Positions 41,435-51,088 of a stretch of DNA of 64,000 bases are shown one piece after another; the stretch's first letter is position 1, and each line of letters opens with the position of its first letter. Origin of the DNA: Gordonia araii NBRC 100433. Lineage in GTDB: Bacteria > Actinomycetota > Actinomycetes > Mycobacteriales > Mycobacteriaceae. Position numbers and translations under genes: made by a program. The notes beneath the pieces are model-generated. The model was not told where the DNA came from, did not search any database, and saw only the letters and a program-made list of their open reading frames with translations. The stretch is taken from positions 62,001-126,000 of the forward strand of contig NZ_BAEE01000064.1 of assembly GCF_000241265.1 (NCBI RefSeq), written 5' to 3'.

Positions 41435-41941
41435 TCATGACAGCTCCTGCCACTTCTCGGCCAACAGACTGCGGGTATCGCGCAACAGCTGAGGCAGCAC
41501 CTTGGTGTCGCCGACGACGGTGATGAAGTTCACGTCGCCGGTCCAGCGCGGGACGATGTGCTGGTGGATGTGTTCCGAGAGGGAACCGCCCGCCGCCGCG
41601 CCCAAGTTCAGCCCGACGTTGAAAGCATCCGGGGACGACACGTCTTTGATGACGCGGATCGTCCGCTGGGTGAAAGCCATGAGTTCGGCCGCTTCCGCAT
41701 TGGTGAGATCCTCCAGGTCGGCGACCTGCCGATACGGCACGATCATCGTGTGGCCGGGGTTGTACGGGTACAGGTTGAGCACCGCGTACACGGAGTCACC
41801 GCGCGCGATGATGAGACCGTCCTCGTCCGACATCCGCGGAATGTCGAGAAACGGGTGTCCGGTCGCGTCGGCCGGACGCGGTTCGGCGGTGATGTAGGAC
41901 ATCCGGTGCGGACTCCACAGTCGCTGCAAATGGTCGCTCAT
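41435..41941 (-). CDS. HIT-family protein, Ap4A phosphorylase-like
   Basis: A 168-residue histidine-triad protein with the triad in [14 protein letters not shown] and the nucleotide segment [13 protein letters not shown]. The actinobacterial orthologue as I recall it (Rv2613c) has been described as a diadenosine tetraphosphate phosphorylase. ATG 41941 ([14 protein letters not shown]) overlaps the thrS stop (ATGA). It lies between thrS and pgsA, as in that genome. The reaction is inferred from the family. Confidence 0.85.
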   Translation of the reverse strand: MSDHLQRLWSPHRMSYITAEPRPADATGHPFLDIPRMSDEDGLIIARGDSVYAVLNLYPYNPGHTMIVPYRQVADLEDLTNAEAAELMAFTQRTIRVIKDVSSPDAFNVGLNLGAAAGGSLSEHIHQHIVPRWTGDVNFITVVGDTKVLPQLLRDTRSLLAEKWQELS

Positions 41942-44010
41942 CGGCGTTTCCTGGCCGCCTCGAGGACGACGCTCATCGTCTCCGCGGTGGGCGAGTCGTT
42001 GCGACGCGACTCCTCCCACTCGTCGATGGCCACCACGGCGTCGTCGACCGGCACGCCGTTGAGCTGGGTGCCGTCGCGGAAGCGGAAGCTGACCGCGTCG
42101 GCCTCCACGTCACGCTCCCCGGCGAGCAGCATGAACGGCACCTTCGCGGTCGTGTGGGTGCGGATCTTCCTCTGCATCCGGTCGTCGGAGTGGTCGACCT
42201 CGGCCCGGACGCGACGATTCTTGAGCCGGTTGACCACCGTCTGCAGGTGGGGCGCGAACGTATCGGCGACGGGGATGCCCATCACCTGCACCGGCGCCAG
42301 CCACACGGGGAACGCACCGCCGTAGTGCTCGGTGAGAACGCCGAAGAAACGCTCGATCGAGCCGAACAGGGCGCGGTGAATCATCACCGGACGCTGTTTG
42401 GTCCCGTCGGGGGCGGTGTAGGAGAGGTCGAACAGTTCCGGCAGGAAAAAGTCCAGCTGGATCGTCGACATCTGCCACGTCCGGCCCAGCGCGTCCTTGA
42501 CCTGGACGGAGATCTTGGGGCCGTAGAAGGCGGCTCCCCCGGGATCGGGGACGAGTTCCAGACCGGAGGCCTCGGCGACGGTGCGCAGCGTCTCCGTCGC
42601 CTCCTCCCAGACTTCCTCGGTGCCGACGTACTTCTCGGGATCCCTGGTCGAAAGCTCCAGGTAGAAGTCGTCGAGCCCATAGTCCTTGAGGAGCTGCAGG
42701 ACGAAGTTCAGCGTCGTGCCCAGCTCTTCGACCACCTGGTCCTGCGCGCAGTAGATGTGCGCGTCGTCCTGGGTGAAGCCGCGCGCGCGGGTCAGGCCGT
42801 GGATGACACCGGACTTCTCGTACCGGTAGACCGAACCGAACTCGAACAGCCGCAGCGGCAACTCCCGGTAGCTGCGCCCGCGCGAATTGAAGATCAGATT
42901 GTGCATCGGGCAGTTCATCGGCTTGACGTAGTAGTCCTGGCCGGGTTTGCGCACGGTGCCGTCGTCGTTGTACTCGGCGTCGAGGTGCATCGGCGGGAAC
43001 ATGCCGTCGGCGTACCACTCGAGGTGCTTGGAGGTCTCGAACAGCTGCCCCTTGGTCACATGGGGGGTGTTGACGAACTCGTAGCCGGCGGCGGCGTGCT
43101 GTTCGCGCGAGTAGTCCTCCATCTCGCGCCGGATGATGCCGCCCTTCGGGTGAAAGACCGGCAGGCCGGAACCGAGCTCGTCGGGAAAGCTGAACAGGTC
43201 CAGTTCGGCGCCCAGCCGTCGGTGGTCGCGCTTCTCCGCCTCGGCGAGCAGATCGAGGTAGTGGTCCATCGCCTCGGTGCTCTCCCAGGCGGTGCCGTAG
43301 ATGCGCTGCAGATCGGCGTTGTCCTGATTGCCCCGCCAGTACGCCGCGGAGCTGCGGGTCAGCTTGAAGGCCGGGATGTACTTCGTCGTCGGAACGTGGG
43401 GTCCGCGACACAGGTCACCCCAAATCCGTTCTCCCGTACGGGGATTCAGGTTGTCGTAGGCGGTCAGCTCGCCGCCGCCGACCTCCATGACCTCCGGGTC
43501 GTCGCCGGCACCCTTGTCGTCGACGAGTTCGAGCTTGAACGGCTCGTCGGCGAGTTCGGCCTTTGCCTCGTCGAGCGACGAGTACACCCGCCGCGAGAAG
43601 CGCTGGCCGGACTTGATGATCTTGCGCATCGAGCGCTCGAGCGTCGCGAGATCGTCGGGCGTGAACGGCTCGTTGACGTCGAAGTCGTAGTAGAAGCCGT
43701 CCTTGATCGGCGGGCCGATGCCCAGCTTGGCGTCGGGGAAATGCTCCTGGACCGCCTGCGCCAGCACGTGGGCGGCCGAGTGCCGGATGACGCTGCGCCC
43801 GTCCTCGGTGTCGGCGGCGACCGGCGTGACGTCGGTGTCGATATCCGGCGCCCAGGCGAGGTCGCGCAACTGCCCGTCCGGATCGCGCACCACGACGATG
43901 GCCTGCGGTCCCTTGTTGGGGGCGTCGACCTCGCGCAACGCCGCACCGGCGGTCGTCCCAGCCGGCACCCGAATGGTGGCGGGCACGGCGGCATGGGGTT
44001 GCGACGACAC
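41938..44010 (-). CDS. thrS: Threonyl-tRNA synthetase
   Basis: ThrRS charges tRNA-Thr and edits Ser. The 690-residue protein has a TGS domain (about 15-70), the editing domain with [19 protein letters not shown] (HxxxH) and the SxxxHxxxC-type second site, the class II core with [20 protein letters not shown] (zinc Cys), [13 protein letters not shown], and the anticodon domain from about 580. No leader T-box was found; actinobacteria mostly lack one here. It is coupled to the HIT gene. Confidence 0.96.
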   Translation of the reverse strand: MSSQPHAAVPATIRVPAGTTAGAALREVDAPNKGPQAIVVVRDPDGQLRDLAWAPDIDTDVTPVAADTEDGRSVIRHSAAHVLAQAVQEHFPDAKLGIGPPIKDGFYYDFDVNEPFTPDDLATLERSMRKIIKSGQRFSRRVYSSLDEAKAELADEPFKLELVDDKGAGDDPEVMEVGGGELTAYDNLNPRTGERIWGDLCRGPHVPTTKYIPAFKLTRSSAAYWRGNQDNADLQRIYGTAWESTEAMDHYLDLLAEAEKRDHRRLGAELDLFSFPDELGSGLPVFHPKGGIIRREMEDYSREQHAAAGYEFVNTPHVTKGQLFETSKHLEWYADGMFPPMHLDAEYNDDGTVRKPGQDYYVKPMNCPMHNLIFNSRGRSYRELPLRLFEFGSVYRYEKSGVIHGLTRARGFTQDDAHIYCAQDQVVEELGTTLNFVLQLLKDYGLDDFYLELSTRDPEKYVGTEEVWEEATETLRTVAEASGLELVPDPGGAAFYGPKISVQVKDALGRTWQMSTIQLDFFLPELFDLSYTAPDGTKQRPVMIHRALFGSIERFFGVLTEHYGGAFPVWLAPVQVMGIPVADTFAPHLQTVVNRLKNRRVRAEVDHSDDRMQRKIRTHTTAKVPFMLLAGERDVEADAVSFRFRDGTQLNGVPVDDAVVAIDEWEESRRNDSPTAETMSVVLEAARKRR

Positions 44011-44096
44011 GGACAGACTCCTCGAGCGTTGGGCCGGATGGCGGCGATGCGACAGTTCGCCCTAGATCGTATCCGTGGTGCGTGGAGGTGAGGCGT

Positions 44097-44151
44097 GGTG
44101 GGCCTCCGATATCCGCTGTGGACTCAGTGGCCCACCCCGGCCGGAGGCCGG
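44097..44151. terminator. Two adjacent hairpins between tRNA-Val and thrS
   Basis: GGTGGGCC (44097-44104) pairs with GGCCCACC (44129-44136), and CCGGCC-GGA-GGCCGG at 44137-44151 forms a compact stem right after it. The tRNA cluster is read leftward into this region, so it probably ends the tRNA transcript before thrS. No T-run is seen. Confidence 0.5.
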
Positions 44152-44165
44152 CAAGGATGTCACGG

Positions 44166-44237
44166 TGGTCCCAGCTGGGTTCGAACCAGCGACCTCTCGC
44201 GTGTGAGGCGAGCGCTCTTCCGCTGAGCTATGGGACC
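44166..44237 (-). tRNA. tRNA-Val(CAC)
   Basis: A 72-nt cloverleaf on the minus strand. The acceptor pairs GGTCCCA with TGGGACC, the anticodon stem CTCGC/GCGAG closes the loop CTCACAC (anticodon CAC), and the T-loop is GGTTCGAACCC. The discriminator is A. CCA is not encoded (CCG follows). Confidence 0.95.
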
Positions 44238-44276
44238 GCGGGCCCTGCCGCCGGCGAGGCCGCAGAGTGGCCGTGG

Positions 44277-44348
44277 TGCGCGATACTGGGATTGAACCAG
44301 TGACCTCTTCCGTGTCAGGGAAGCGCTCTCCCGCTGAGCTAATCGCGC
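44277..44348 (-). tRNA. tRNA-Val(GAC)
   Basis: A 72-nt cloverleaf on the minus strand. The acceptor pairs GCGCGAT with ATCGCGC, the anticodon stem CTTCC/GGAAG closes CTGACAC (anticodon GAC), and the T-loop is GGTTCAATCCC. The discriminator A is followed by an encoded CCA (44274-44276). Confidence 0.95.
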
Positions 44349-44383
44349 GAGTCTATGGAATTGATGGTGGAACGCCGAACTGG

Positions 44384-44454
44384 AGGTGGCGACGGGAATC
44401 GAACCCGTGTACACGGCTTTGCAGGCCGTTGCCTCACCACTCGGCCACACCACC
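44384..44454 (-). tRNA. tRNA-Cys(GCA)
   Basis: A 71-nt cloverleaf on the minus strand. The acceptor pairs GGTGGTG with CGCCACC, the anticodon stem ACGGC/GCCGT closes CTGCAAA (anticodon GCA), and the T-loop is GGTTCGATTCC. The discriminator is T, as usual for tRNA-Cys, and CCA is encoded at 44381-44383. Confidence 0.96.
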
Positions 44455-44473
44455 ATGCGAGGAACTCGCCTCG

Positions 44474-44546
44474 AGCGGATGACGGGATTCGAACCCGCGA
44501 CCCTCACCTTGGCAAGGTGATGCGCTACCAGCTGCGCTACATCCGC
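44474..44546 (-). tRNA. tRNA-Gly(GCC)
   Basis: A 73-nt cloverleaf on the minus strand and first in the cluster. The acceptor pairs GCGGATG with CATCCGC, the anticodon loop TTGCCAA gives GCC, and the T-loop is GGTTCGAATCC. The discriminator is T. No CCA is encoded. The 198 bp upstream to the acetyltransferase start show no gene. Confidence 0.96.
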
Positions 44547-44744
44547 ATTCTCGCCCCGCTCTCACTCGGTTTCCCTCGTGCTTGCGGTGCGAGTGGAAAC
44601 ACTAGCCGACCATCGGAGCCATTGCCAAATCAGCAGGTCAAAGGAGCGCAAACAAATCACATCGATCGGATTCACGACGGTGCCGCTGGCGCCCGACGAG
44701 GTGGGCGTCCACTCGTCATCGAGGGCACCGGTACAAATGGAGTC

Positions 44745-45305
44745 ATGTCCGTCGTCGAAGGGGTTACCGACCCGGCACTGGCCGACGATGTCGCGGCGGT
44801 AGCGGCCGCGACCTTCCCGCTGGCCTGTCCCCCGCATTCGGCGCCCGCCGATATCGCCGCCTACATCGACGCTCACCTCTCGGCGACGCGCTTCGCGGCG
44901 CACATCGCCGATCCCGAGTCCGACGTGCTCGTCGCACGCCCGCACGCCGGCGGCGCGATTGTCGGCTACAGCCTCGTCCACCACCGGCCACCGGCGGATA
45001 CGGCAGTCGCCGCACTGCTCCCGGACGGTCCGTCGTCGGAGATCTCCAAGGTCTACGTACTGCCCGACCACCACGCACACCGCCTACGACGCGACGACCC
45101 GCCGGCAGCCGCGCTCATCGCGGCTGCGGTCGGCACGGCCGCCGAACGGCACAGCGAGATCGTCTGGCTGGGCGTGAACCAGGAGAACGCCCGCGCCCAG
45201 CGCTTCTACGAGAAGGCCGGCTTCCTCCGGGTGGGAACCAAGACCTTCGACCTCAACGGCCGGACGGAGCACGACTTCGTGCTCGTCAAGCGGTTGCGCG
45301 GTTGA
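44745..45305 (+). CDS. GNAT-family N-acetyltransferase
   Basis: A 186-residue acetyltransferase. The acetyl-CoA region holds EISKVYVLPDHHAH (strand 4) followed by an atypical pyrophosphate loop, and a typical C-terminal strand-helix pair IVWLGVNQENARAQRFYEKAGFLRVG. The usual Q/RxxGxG/A loop reads RLRRDDPPAA, so it is divergent. ATG 44745 has GGAG close upstream. Substrate unknown. It converges on zapE with a 9-bp gap, like Rv2669. Confidence 0.82.
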   Translation: MSVVEGVTDPALADDVAAVAAATFPLACPPHSAPADIAAYIDAHLSATRFAAHIADPESDVLVARPHAGGAIVGYSLVHHRPPADTAVAALLPDGPSSEISKVYVLPDHHAHRLRRDDPPAAALIAAAVGTAAERHSEIVWLGVNQENARAQRFYEKAGFLRVGTKTFDLNGRTEHDFVLVKRLRG

Positions 45306-45314
45306 TCGCCGCCG

Positions 45315-46340
45315 TCAGGCCGCGTTGGCCTCGGCGAAGCGTGACAGTGCCAGTAGTCGCGACGTCGCGCGCAGGTACTTCTTGCGGTAACCCCCGTTGA
45401 GCATCTCCTCGGTGAAGATCTCGTCGAGTTTGCAGCCGGAGGTCGTCAGCGGGATCCCGGCGTCGTAGAGCCGGTCGGCCAGCACCACCAGGCGCAGGGC
45501 CACCGACTGATCGGTCGCCGGAGACACGTCCGAGACGCAGACGAGGGAGACACCGTCGACGAGTGCTTTGTACTTCGACGGGTGCAGCGTGCTCAGGTGC
45601 TCGCACAGGGCGGTGAAATCGTCGAGGCTGGCCGTCGGCGTCGATTCGGCCAGCTCCGTGAGAGCCTCGTCCGAGCGCGGCTCGGGTGCGGGCGGAAGAT
45701 CGCGGTGCCGGTAGTCCGGGCCGTCGACGCGCACCGATTCGAAGATCGAGGAGAGCTTGCGAATTTCGCGCAGGAAGTCCTGGGCCGCGAAACGGCCCTC
45801 GCCGAGCTGGCCGGGCAGCGTGTTGGACGTGGTGGCGATCGAGACGCCCTTCGCACTCAACTCGGTCAGCAGGCGGGAAACGAGCATCGTGTCGCCCGGG
45901 TCGTCGAGCTCGAACTCGTCGATGCAGATCACCGTGTGCTCGCCGAGTCGCTCGACGGTGTTGATGAAGCCCAGCGCGCCGACCAGCTGGGTGAGTTCGA
46001 CGAAGGTCGCGAACGCTTTCGGCCCCGGCATGGCGTGATAGATCGACGCCAGCAGGTGGGTCTTGCCGACGCCGAACCCGCCGTCGAGGTAGAGCCCGAT
46101 GCCCTGGCCGGCTCCGTTCTTTCGGGCGAACAGGCCCCGCTTGCCGCCGCGCACCTTGCGGGCCCGCTCCACGAAATCCCGCGCCTTGGCGAGCGCCGCG
46201 GCCTGGCTGGGCTCGTCCGGGCTGGGGATGTACGTGTCGAAGCTGACGTCGTCGAACGTCGACGGCGGAACCATCTCGGCGATCAGGGTCTCCGGTGCGA
46301 CGATCGGGTTGCGATCACATAAATGCAGCGTCATGACCAT
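45315..46340 (-). CDS. zapE: AFG1/ZapE-like ATPase
   Basis: A 341-residue P-loop ATPase of the AFG1/ZapE family; ZapE binds FtsZ in Gram-negative bacteria, and the actinobacterial role is less clear. Walker A is GGFGVGKTHLLAS, Walker B ICIDEFELDDPGDT, sensor TTSNTLPGQLGEGRF, with the C-terminal YRKKYLRATSRLL. ATG 46340 or 46334 can start it. It is divergent from the RibD-like gene, with only a 29-bp gap. Confidence 0.87.
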   Translation of the reverse strand: MVMTLHLCDRNPIVAPETLIAEMVPPSTFDDVSFDTYIPSPDEPSQAAALAKARDFVERARKVRGGKRGLFARKNGAGQGIGLYLDGGFGVGKTHLLASIYHAMPGPKAFATFVELTQLVGALGFINTVERLGEHTVICIDEFELDDPGDTMLVSRLLTELSAKGVSIATTSNTLPGQLGEGRFAAQDFLREIRKLSSIFESVRVDGPDYRHRDLPPAPEPRSDEALTELAESTPTASLDDFTALCEHLSTLHPSKYKALVDGVSLVCVSDVSPATDQSVALRLVVLADRLYDAGIPLTTSGCKLDEIFTEEMLNGGYRKKYLRATSRLLALSRFAEANAA

Positions 46341-46369
46341 CGCAGCCTAACCGGCCGGGCCACAATGGT

Positions 46370-47098
46370 GTGGTGCAGATTCTCCGCAAAGCGAGCCAAG
46401 TCACATCCGACGACCTGACCGCGTTGTACGCCTATCCCGGCACCGCGCCCTACGTGCGGGCGAACATGATCGCGAGCATCGACGGCGCCGCGGGGCTGCA
46501 GGGCCGATCGGGCGATCTAGCCGCAGACGGGGACAAGACGATCTTCGGCGTCCTGCGGTCGCTCGCCGACGTGGTCGTCGTGGGCGCCCATACCGCCGTC
46601 ACCGAAGGCTATCGGCAGCCCGACGGCCCGGCCCTCATGATCGCGTCCCGGTCTCTCGATCTCCCCGACGGCTACCCGCCGCTGGCCGATCCCCGGACGA
46701 TCGTGCTGACCTGTACCGCCGCGCCCGCGGACCGCCGGGCGGCCCTGACCGCCGCCGGCGCGACCGTCGTCGATTGCGGTGCCGACGCCGTCGAGCCCGA
46801 ACGCGTCGTCGCCGAATGCGCTGTTCGCGGCTGGCCCCGCATCCTGCTGGAGGGTGGACCGCGGCTTCTCGGATCGTTTCTCGCCGCCGATGCGCTCGAC
46901 GAGTTGTGTCTGTCCACCAGCCCGGTGATCCTCGGCGGCTCGGCTGCTCGGCCGGTCGACCTCGACGAGGAACGTGCACACGCCTTCCGGTGCGAACTCC
47001 TGCTCACCGATGACGACGGATACCTCTATGCGCGCTGGACCCGATCGCTCGACCGAACGCGCGACGCGCACGACGACGACTACCCAACGCCCGACTAG
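46370..47098 (+). CDS. RibD C-terminal-type reductase
   Basis: A 242-residue protein of the RibD_C (dihydrofolate reductase-like fold) family. Landmarks are VRANMIASIDGAAGLQGRSG, VVVVGAHTAVTEGY and LLEGGPRLLGSFLAADALDELCL. It has no deaminase domain, so it is not a full RibD. The actinobacterial counterpart as I recall it (Rv2671) can act as an alternative DHFR. The likely cofactor is NADPH; the natural substrate is not certain. GTG 46370 start. The lipoprotein gene starts 10 bp after. Confidence 0.83.
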   Translation: MVQILRKASQVTSDDLTALYAYPGTAPYVRANMIASIDGAAGLQGRSGDLAADGDKTIFGVLRSLADVVVVGAHTAVTEGYRQPDGPALMIASRSLDLPDGYPPLADPRTIVLTCTAAPADRRAALTAAGATVVDCGADAVEPERVVAECAVRGWPRILLEGGPRLLGSFLAADALDELCLSTSPVILGGSAARPVDLDEERAHAFRCELLLTDDDGYLYARWTRSLDRTRDAHDDDYPTPD

Positions 47099-47108
47099 TC
47101 TCGGTTTC

Positions 47109-48683
47109 ATGCATTCGCACGGCACGCACATGGGCACCGCTGCCCGGCTTTTGCTCATCCCGTTCGCCGGCATGCTGGCGGCCGGTTGCGCCATCGGACC
47201 CAACACCGGGCCGGGCGTGGTGCGCGACGGCGGCTCGAAGGGGATTCCGACCAGCGAATCCGCGAAGCCGGAGGTTCCCGCGCTCGGCGGCGTCAAATCG
47301 GATCTCGACTGGCGCGACTGCCCGCCCGCCACGACCGCGCAGTACGGCGTTCGGCCCGACGCCGCGATCAAGGTGCAGTGCGCGACCATGGTCAACCGGG
47401 CCAATCCGGCGACGCCCGGCGGCGACCGGGTCACCGTTCCCCTGATGCGCGTCAGTCGCGCCGACACGCCGCCCGGAGCCGCTCCCCTGGTCACGGTGAC
47501 CGGTGCCGACCTGCCTGCCGGCCAGTTCGCCCTCGCCCTGGCGAACGGACCGTCGGGCAAGGCGCTGCTGAGCAAGCACGCGATCGTCGCCGTCGAGCAA
47601 CGGGGACTGGCCGACATCGACTGCATGACACGAGCCGACCGAACCGTCATCGCCGACAACGGCCTCGTCGGCCGCGACTCCGATCCCGTCGAGCGGGTCG
47701 ACCGCGTCGCGCGGGCGGCTCGCAGCGCGGCCGACTCCTGCAACGACACGCTCGACGACAACTCGCTGGCCTTCACCTACGCGCTGGCCGCCACCGATAT
47801 CGAGGCGCTGCGAACGAAATGGGGCGTGGAGAAGGTCGCCGTTCTCGGCGCCGGGAGCGGTGCGGAGGTCGCGCTGTCCTACGCCGCGCAGTACGCCAAC
47901 CGCGTCGGGCGGATCATCGTCGATTCCCCCACGCCGTTCGCCGGTACCGCCAAAGAGCGGGCGACCACCCGCGTCCGCGGCGTCGAGCAGGCGCTGGAGA
48001 CCTTCACGCGCCGCTGCACCACCAATCCCGCCTGCCGCGGCCGGGAGGCCGATCCCGGTGCGGTCCTGGCGTCGGTGCTGCGCAAGGCCTCCGCGGGCGC
48101 GCTCAGCGGCATCAACGACGCTGAGCTGACCCAGACGGTGATGATCGAGATCGGACTCGCGACCGACCCGTCCCGGAGCCGGGAACTCATCGCGGCCCTG
48201 GCGGCCGCCGACAAGGGAAACACCGGCGCGCTGGCGGCGATGGTGCGCCGCAACAGCGCGGTGCAGAACTCGGACGGCATGCAGGTGAGCCGCTGCAACA
48301 ACGTCACGGGCACGGCCGGACTCAACGAGATCGAAGGCCTGGTCGACTCCTGGCCGAAGCAGTATCCGCTGACCGGCCAGACGGCGGCCATCTCGTTGGC
48401 GCGCTGCAGCGGCTGGAGCACGGCGTCACCGGTGTCGGCGCCCACCGGGTTCGCGGTGGCGCCGCTCGTGTTCGGCACGGGGGCCGATCCGGTCAACGGC
48501 AGCGACCCGGCGGCGTTGAACAAGCTGTTCCTCGAAGCGCGGACCTCCCCCACAACGGTCAGTTGGGACGGCGTCGGCTACTCGGTCCTAGCGCACAGCG
48601 ATTGCGCGGCCGACCTCGTCAACGACTACCTGGATCCGGAAGCCCTGAGCGGTGACCGAACCCGGGCCTGCCCTGCGGGTTAG
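47109..48683 (+). CDS. Tap-like alpha/beta-hydrolase lipoprotein
   Basis: A 524-residue lipoprotein: signal peptide with lipobox LAAGC (about residues 23-27), then an alpha/beta-hydrolase of the SCO7095/Tap peptidase type with many Cys (DCPPA, CATM, DCMT, SCND, CTTNPACRG) likely paired in disulfides. The strand-turn-helix that should carry the nucleophile reads VLGAGSGAEVALSYA: GAGSG takes the place of GxSxG, so the Ser is shifted by one. The C-terminal half keeps the Tap-like domain with CSGWSTASP. ATG 47109. It matches the Rv2672 position. Confidence 0.8.
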   Translation: MHSHGTHMGTAARLLLIPFAGMLAAGCAIGPNTGPGVVRDGGSKGIPTSESAKPEVPALGGVKSDLDWRDCPPATTAQYGVRPDAAIKVQCATMVNRANPATPGGDRVTVPLMRVSRADTPPGAAPLVTVTGADLPAGQFALALANGPSGKALLSKHAIVAVEQRGLADIDCMTRADRTVIADNGLVGRDSDPVERVDRVARAARSAADSCNDTLDDNSLAFTYALAATDIEALRTKWGVEKVAVLGAGSGAEVALSYAAQYANRVGRIIVDSPTPFAGTAKERATTRVRGVEQALETFTRRCTTNPACRGREADPGAVLASVLRKASAGALSGINDAELTQTVMIEIGLATDPSRSRELIAALAAADKGNTGALAAMVRRNSAVQNSDGMQVSRCNNVTGTAGLNEIEGLVDSWPKQYPLTGQTAAISLARCSGWSTASPVSAPTGFAVAPLVFGTGADPVNGSDPAALNKLFLEARTSPTTVSWDGVGYSVLAHSDCAADLVNDYLDPEALSGDRTRACPAG

Positions 48684-48710
48684 CACGACCGCATGTAGTA
48701 CGGTTCGCTC

Positions 48711-49967
48711 GTGACGATTGCAGACCGTTACCTATTCCCGCGCATCTCCACCGAACAGATCGTCAAGGCGATCCTGTGGCCGGTCAACATCATGATGATC
48801 TTCCACCGCAGCGTGGTGTTGGCCATCAACGGTGACCGCACCGACGATTTCAAGCCCGTCTACGCCGCGGCTTTGCGCTTCGTCCGGGGTGACACGGTGT
48901 ACGGGGAGAGCTACCTCACGGTGGAACCCCACTACCTCTACCCGCCGTCGGGCACCCTGCTGATGTCGCCGATCGCCTATATCGACGAAGAACGCTCGCG
49001 CTGGATCTTCATCGTTCTGTCGGTGATCGCACTGCTCGTGTCGGCGTACCTGCTGACCCGTCTGTTCGGCTATGCCGCGTCTTCCTGGGTGTTTCCGACG
49101 GTCATTTTCTTCTTCTTCATCAGCGAGTCGGTGATCAACACCCTCGTCTACACGAACTTCAACTCGTTCGTCCTGCTGAGCCTGGTGGTCTTCCTCTGGT
49201 TGCTGCACCGGAACCGGCCGTGGCTGGCGGGCATCGCGATCGGGCTGACGATCGCGGTCAAACCGGTGCTGCTGCCGGTCCTGCTGCTGCCACTGCTCAA
49301 GAAGGGCATGTGGCGGGCACTCGTCCCGGCGCTGGGCCTTCCGCTGCTGCTCAACGTCGTCGCGTGGCGGATGATCGTCGACACCGACAACTTCATGGAG
49401 AACACGTTCCCGTACCTGCGGGAGACGCGCGACTACTACAACAGCTCGATCAGCGGTCTCGGCACCTTCTACGGACTGGAGCCCTGGCTCATTCTCGCGT
49501 TGCGCGTGATGTTCGTCGGGATGGCGGCGTTCGGCGTCTGGTTCCTGTGGCGCTACTACCGCGACTCCGACGAGGTGCTGTGGCTCTCGGCGTCCTCCGG
49601 CATCCTGCTCACGACCTCCTTCCTGGTCGGTCCGCTCGGCCAGGGCTACTACTCGATGCTGTTGTTCCCGCTGGTGCTGACGGTGATCCGGCCGGGCTCG
49701 CCGATGCGCAACTGGCCGGCCTGGCTGGGTGTCTACGGCTGCATGACCTTCGACATCTACTACACGATCCGCAATCCGAACCTCGAGCATCTGCCTCTCG
49801 GCTGGGAGGGATTCGGCCGCAACATGGAATACCTCACCGTGACCTGGGGCTGGTCGCTGCTGATGATCGCGGTGTTCTTCTCCCTGCTGTGGCGCTATCT
49901 CGACCTGCGCGCCGCCCAGCGCGAACCGGCCTTGCCGCGGTCAACCGTGGCTACTGTGGAAGCGTGA
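48711..49967 (+). CDS. aftC: Alpha-(1->3)-arabinofuranosyltransferase AftC
   Basis: AftC makes the 3,5-branch of arabinan in arabinogalactan and lipoarabinomannan, using decaprenylphosphoryl-arabinose. The 418-residue GT87 (GT-C) protein has about ten membrane segments. Its first extracytoplasmic loop carries acidic residues (GDRTDDFKPVY) typical of GT-C enzymes, and LYPPSGTLLMSP and LGQGYYSMLLFPL are strongly conserved. GTG 48711 start. Its stop overlaps the msrB start (GTGA). Confidence 0.9.
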   Translation: MTIADRYLFPRISTEQIVKAILWPVNIMMIFHRSVVLAINGDRTDDFKPVYAAALRFVRGDTVYGESYLTVEPHYLYPPSGTLLMSPIAYIDEERSRWIFIVLSVIALLVSAYLLTRLFGYAASSWVFPTVIFFFFISESVINTLVYTNFNSFVLLSLVVFLWLLHRNRPWLAGIAIGLTIAVKPVLLPVLLLPLLKKGMWRALVPALGLPLLLNVVAWRMIVDTDNFMENTFPYLRETRDYYNSSISGLGTFYGLEPWLILALRVMFVGMAAFGVWFLWRYYRDSDEVLWLSASSGILLTTSFLVGPLGQGYYSMLLFPLVLTVIRPGSPMRNWPAWLGVYGCMTFDIYYTIRNPNLEHLPLGWEGFGRNMEYLTVTWGWSLLMIAVFFSLLWRYLDLRAAQREPALPRSTVATVEA

Positions 49968-50380
49968 CCGACGACAACACCGATTTCTCCGAGCTCACCG
50001 ACGAGGAGTGGGCGCAGCGGCTCACGCCGCCGGAGTTCCGCGTGCTGCGCCGCGCGGGCACCGAAGCGCCTTTCGTCGGCGAGTACACCGATACGAAGAC
50101 GACGGGCGTGTACCGCTGTCGGGCCTGCGGCGCCGAGCTGTTCCGCAGCGACGCCAAGTTCGACTCGCATTGCGGCTGGCCGTCGTTCTTCTCACCTTTG
50201 GCCGGCGAGAAGATCATCGAGCGCCGCGACACGTCGGCAGGTATGGTCCGCACCGAGGTGCTGTGCGCGAACTGCCACAGCCACCTGGGCCACGTCTTCG
50301 CGGGCGAGGGGTACGACACCCCGACCGATCTGCGCTACTGCATCAACTCGATCAGCCTCACGCTCGAACCCGACGAGTAG
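49964..50380 (+). CDS. msrB: Peptide-methionine (R)-S-oxide reductase
   Basis: MsrB repairs R-methionine sulfoxide. The 138-residue protein has the two zinc CxxC pairs (CRACG and CANCHSHLGHVF), the substrate strand HCGWPSFF and the catalytic Cys in RYCINSISL. GTG 49964 overlaps the aftC stop by four bases. It converges on hemQ with a 5-bp gap. Confidence 0.95.
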   Translation: MTDDNTDFSELTDEEWAQRLTPPEFRVLRRAGTEAPFVGEYTDTKTTGVYRCRACGAELFRSDAKFDSHCGWPSFFSPLAGEKIIERRDTSAGMVRTEVLCANCHSHLGHVFAGEGYDTPTDLRYCINSISLTLEPDE

Positions 50381-50385
50381 CGGCG

Positions 50386-51078
50386 TCAGGGCAGTCGCGC
50401 GACGAGCGCGGCCGGTTCGACGCGCGGGCCGGTGAAGAACGGGATCTCGACGCGCACGTGCCGGCGCGCTTCGGTCGCCCGCAAGTCGCGCATCAGGTCG
50501 ACGATGCGGTGCAGCTCCGGCGCCTCGAAGGCGAGGATCCACTCGTAGTCGCCCAGCGCGAACGCCGGGACCGTGTTTGCGCGCACATCCTTGTAGCCGC
50601 GCGCGGCCTTGCCGTGATCGGCGAGCATCGTGCGCCGTTCCTCATCCGGCAGCAGGTACCAGTCGAGAGACCGGACGAACGGGTACACGCACACGTAGGC
50701 ACCCGGGTCCTCGCCCGCGAGGAAAGCGGGGATGTGGCTCTTGTTGAACTCGGCCGGTCGATGCAGTGCGGCCGCGCTCCAAAAGGCGTCGCTGCCGCGT
50801 CCGAGCGCCGTCTCGCGGCGGAACCGCTGGTAGGCGGCCTGGAGTTCTTCGATCGTCTCCGCGTGCCACCAAATCATGAAATCCGAGTCGCCGCGCATCC
50901 CGGCGACGTCGTAGACGCCGCGCACTACGAGGCCGTCGCGCTGGATCTCGTCGAGGAAGGCGCCGAACTCCGCCGCCGCGGCGTCGCGGTCGGACAGTTC
51001 TCCCGGTCGCACGGTGAACACCGAGAACATCAGATAGCGGACGGTGGCGTTGAGTTCCTCGTAGTTCAAGCGTGCCAT
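50386..51078 (-). CDS. hemQ: Coproheme decarboxylase HemQ
   Basis: HemQ oxidatively removes two propionates from coprohaem to give haem b, the last step of the coproporphyrin-dependent pathway. The 230-residue chlorite-dismutase-like protein has the active-site Tyr in [19 protein letters not shown] and the haem-ligand His in [18 protein letters not shown] 51078 (MARLNYEEL) was chosen over the longer frame. It is the last gene of hemE-hemY-hemQ. Confidence 0.95.
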   Translation of the reverse strand: MARLNYEELNATVRYLMFSVFTVRPGELSDRDAAAAEFGAFLDEIQRDGLVVRGVYDVAGMRGDSDFMIWWHAETIEELQAAYQRFRRETALGRGSDAFWSAAALHRPAEFNKSHIPAFLAGEDPGAYVCVYPFVRSLDWYLLPDEERRTMLADHGKAARGYKDVRANTVPAFALGDYEWILAFEAPELHRIVDLMRDLRATEARRHVRVEIPFFTGPRVEPAALVARLP

Positions 51079-51088
51079 GGCTCCAAAC

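Noticed and set aside
43990..44166. T-box or other leader in front of thrS
   Set aside because: The thrS upstream region is short and shared with the tRNA terminator hairpins; no T-box consensus or specifier stem was seen.
44166..44745. Genomic island or prophage at the tRNA cluster
   Set aside because: No integrase, no direct repeat of a tRNA 3' end, and neighbouring genes look like ordinary core genes in composition.
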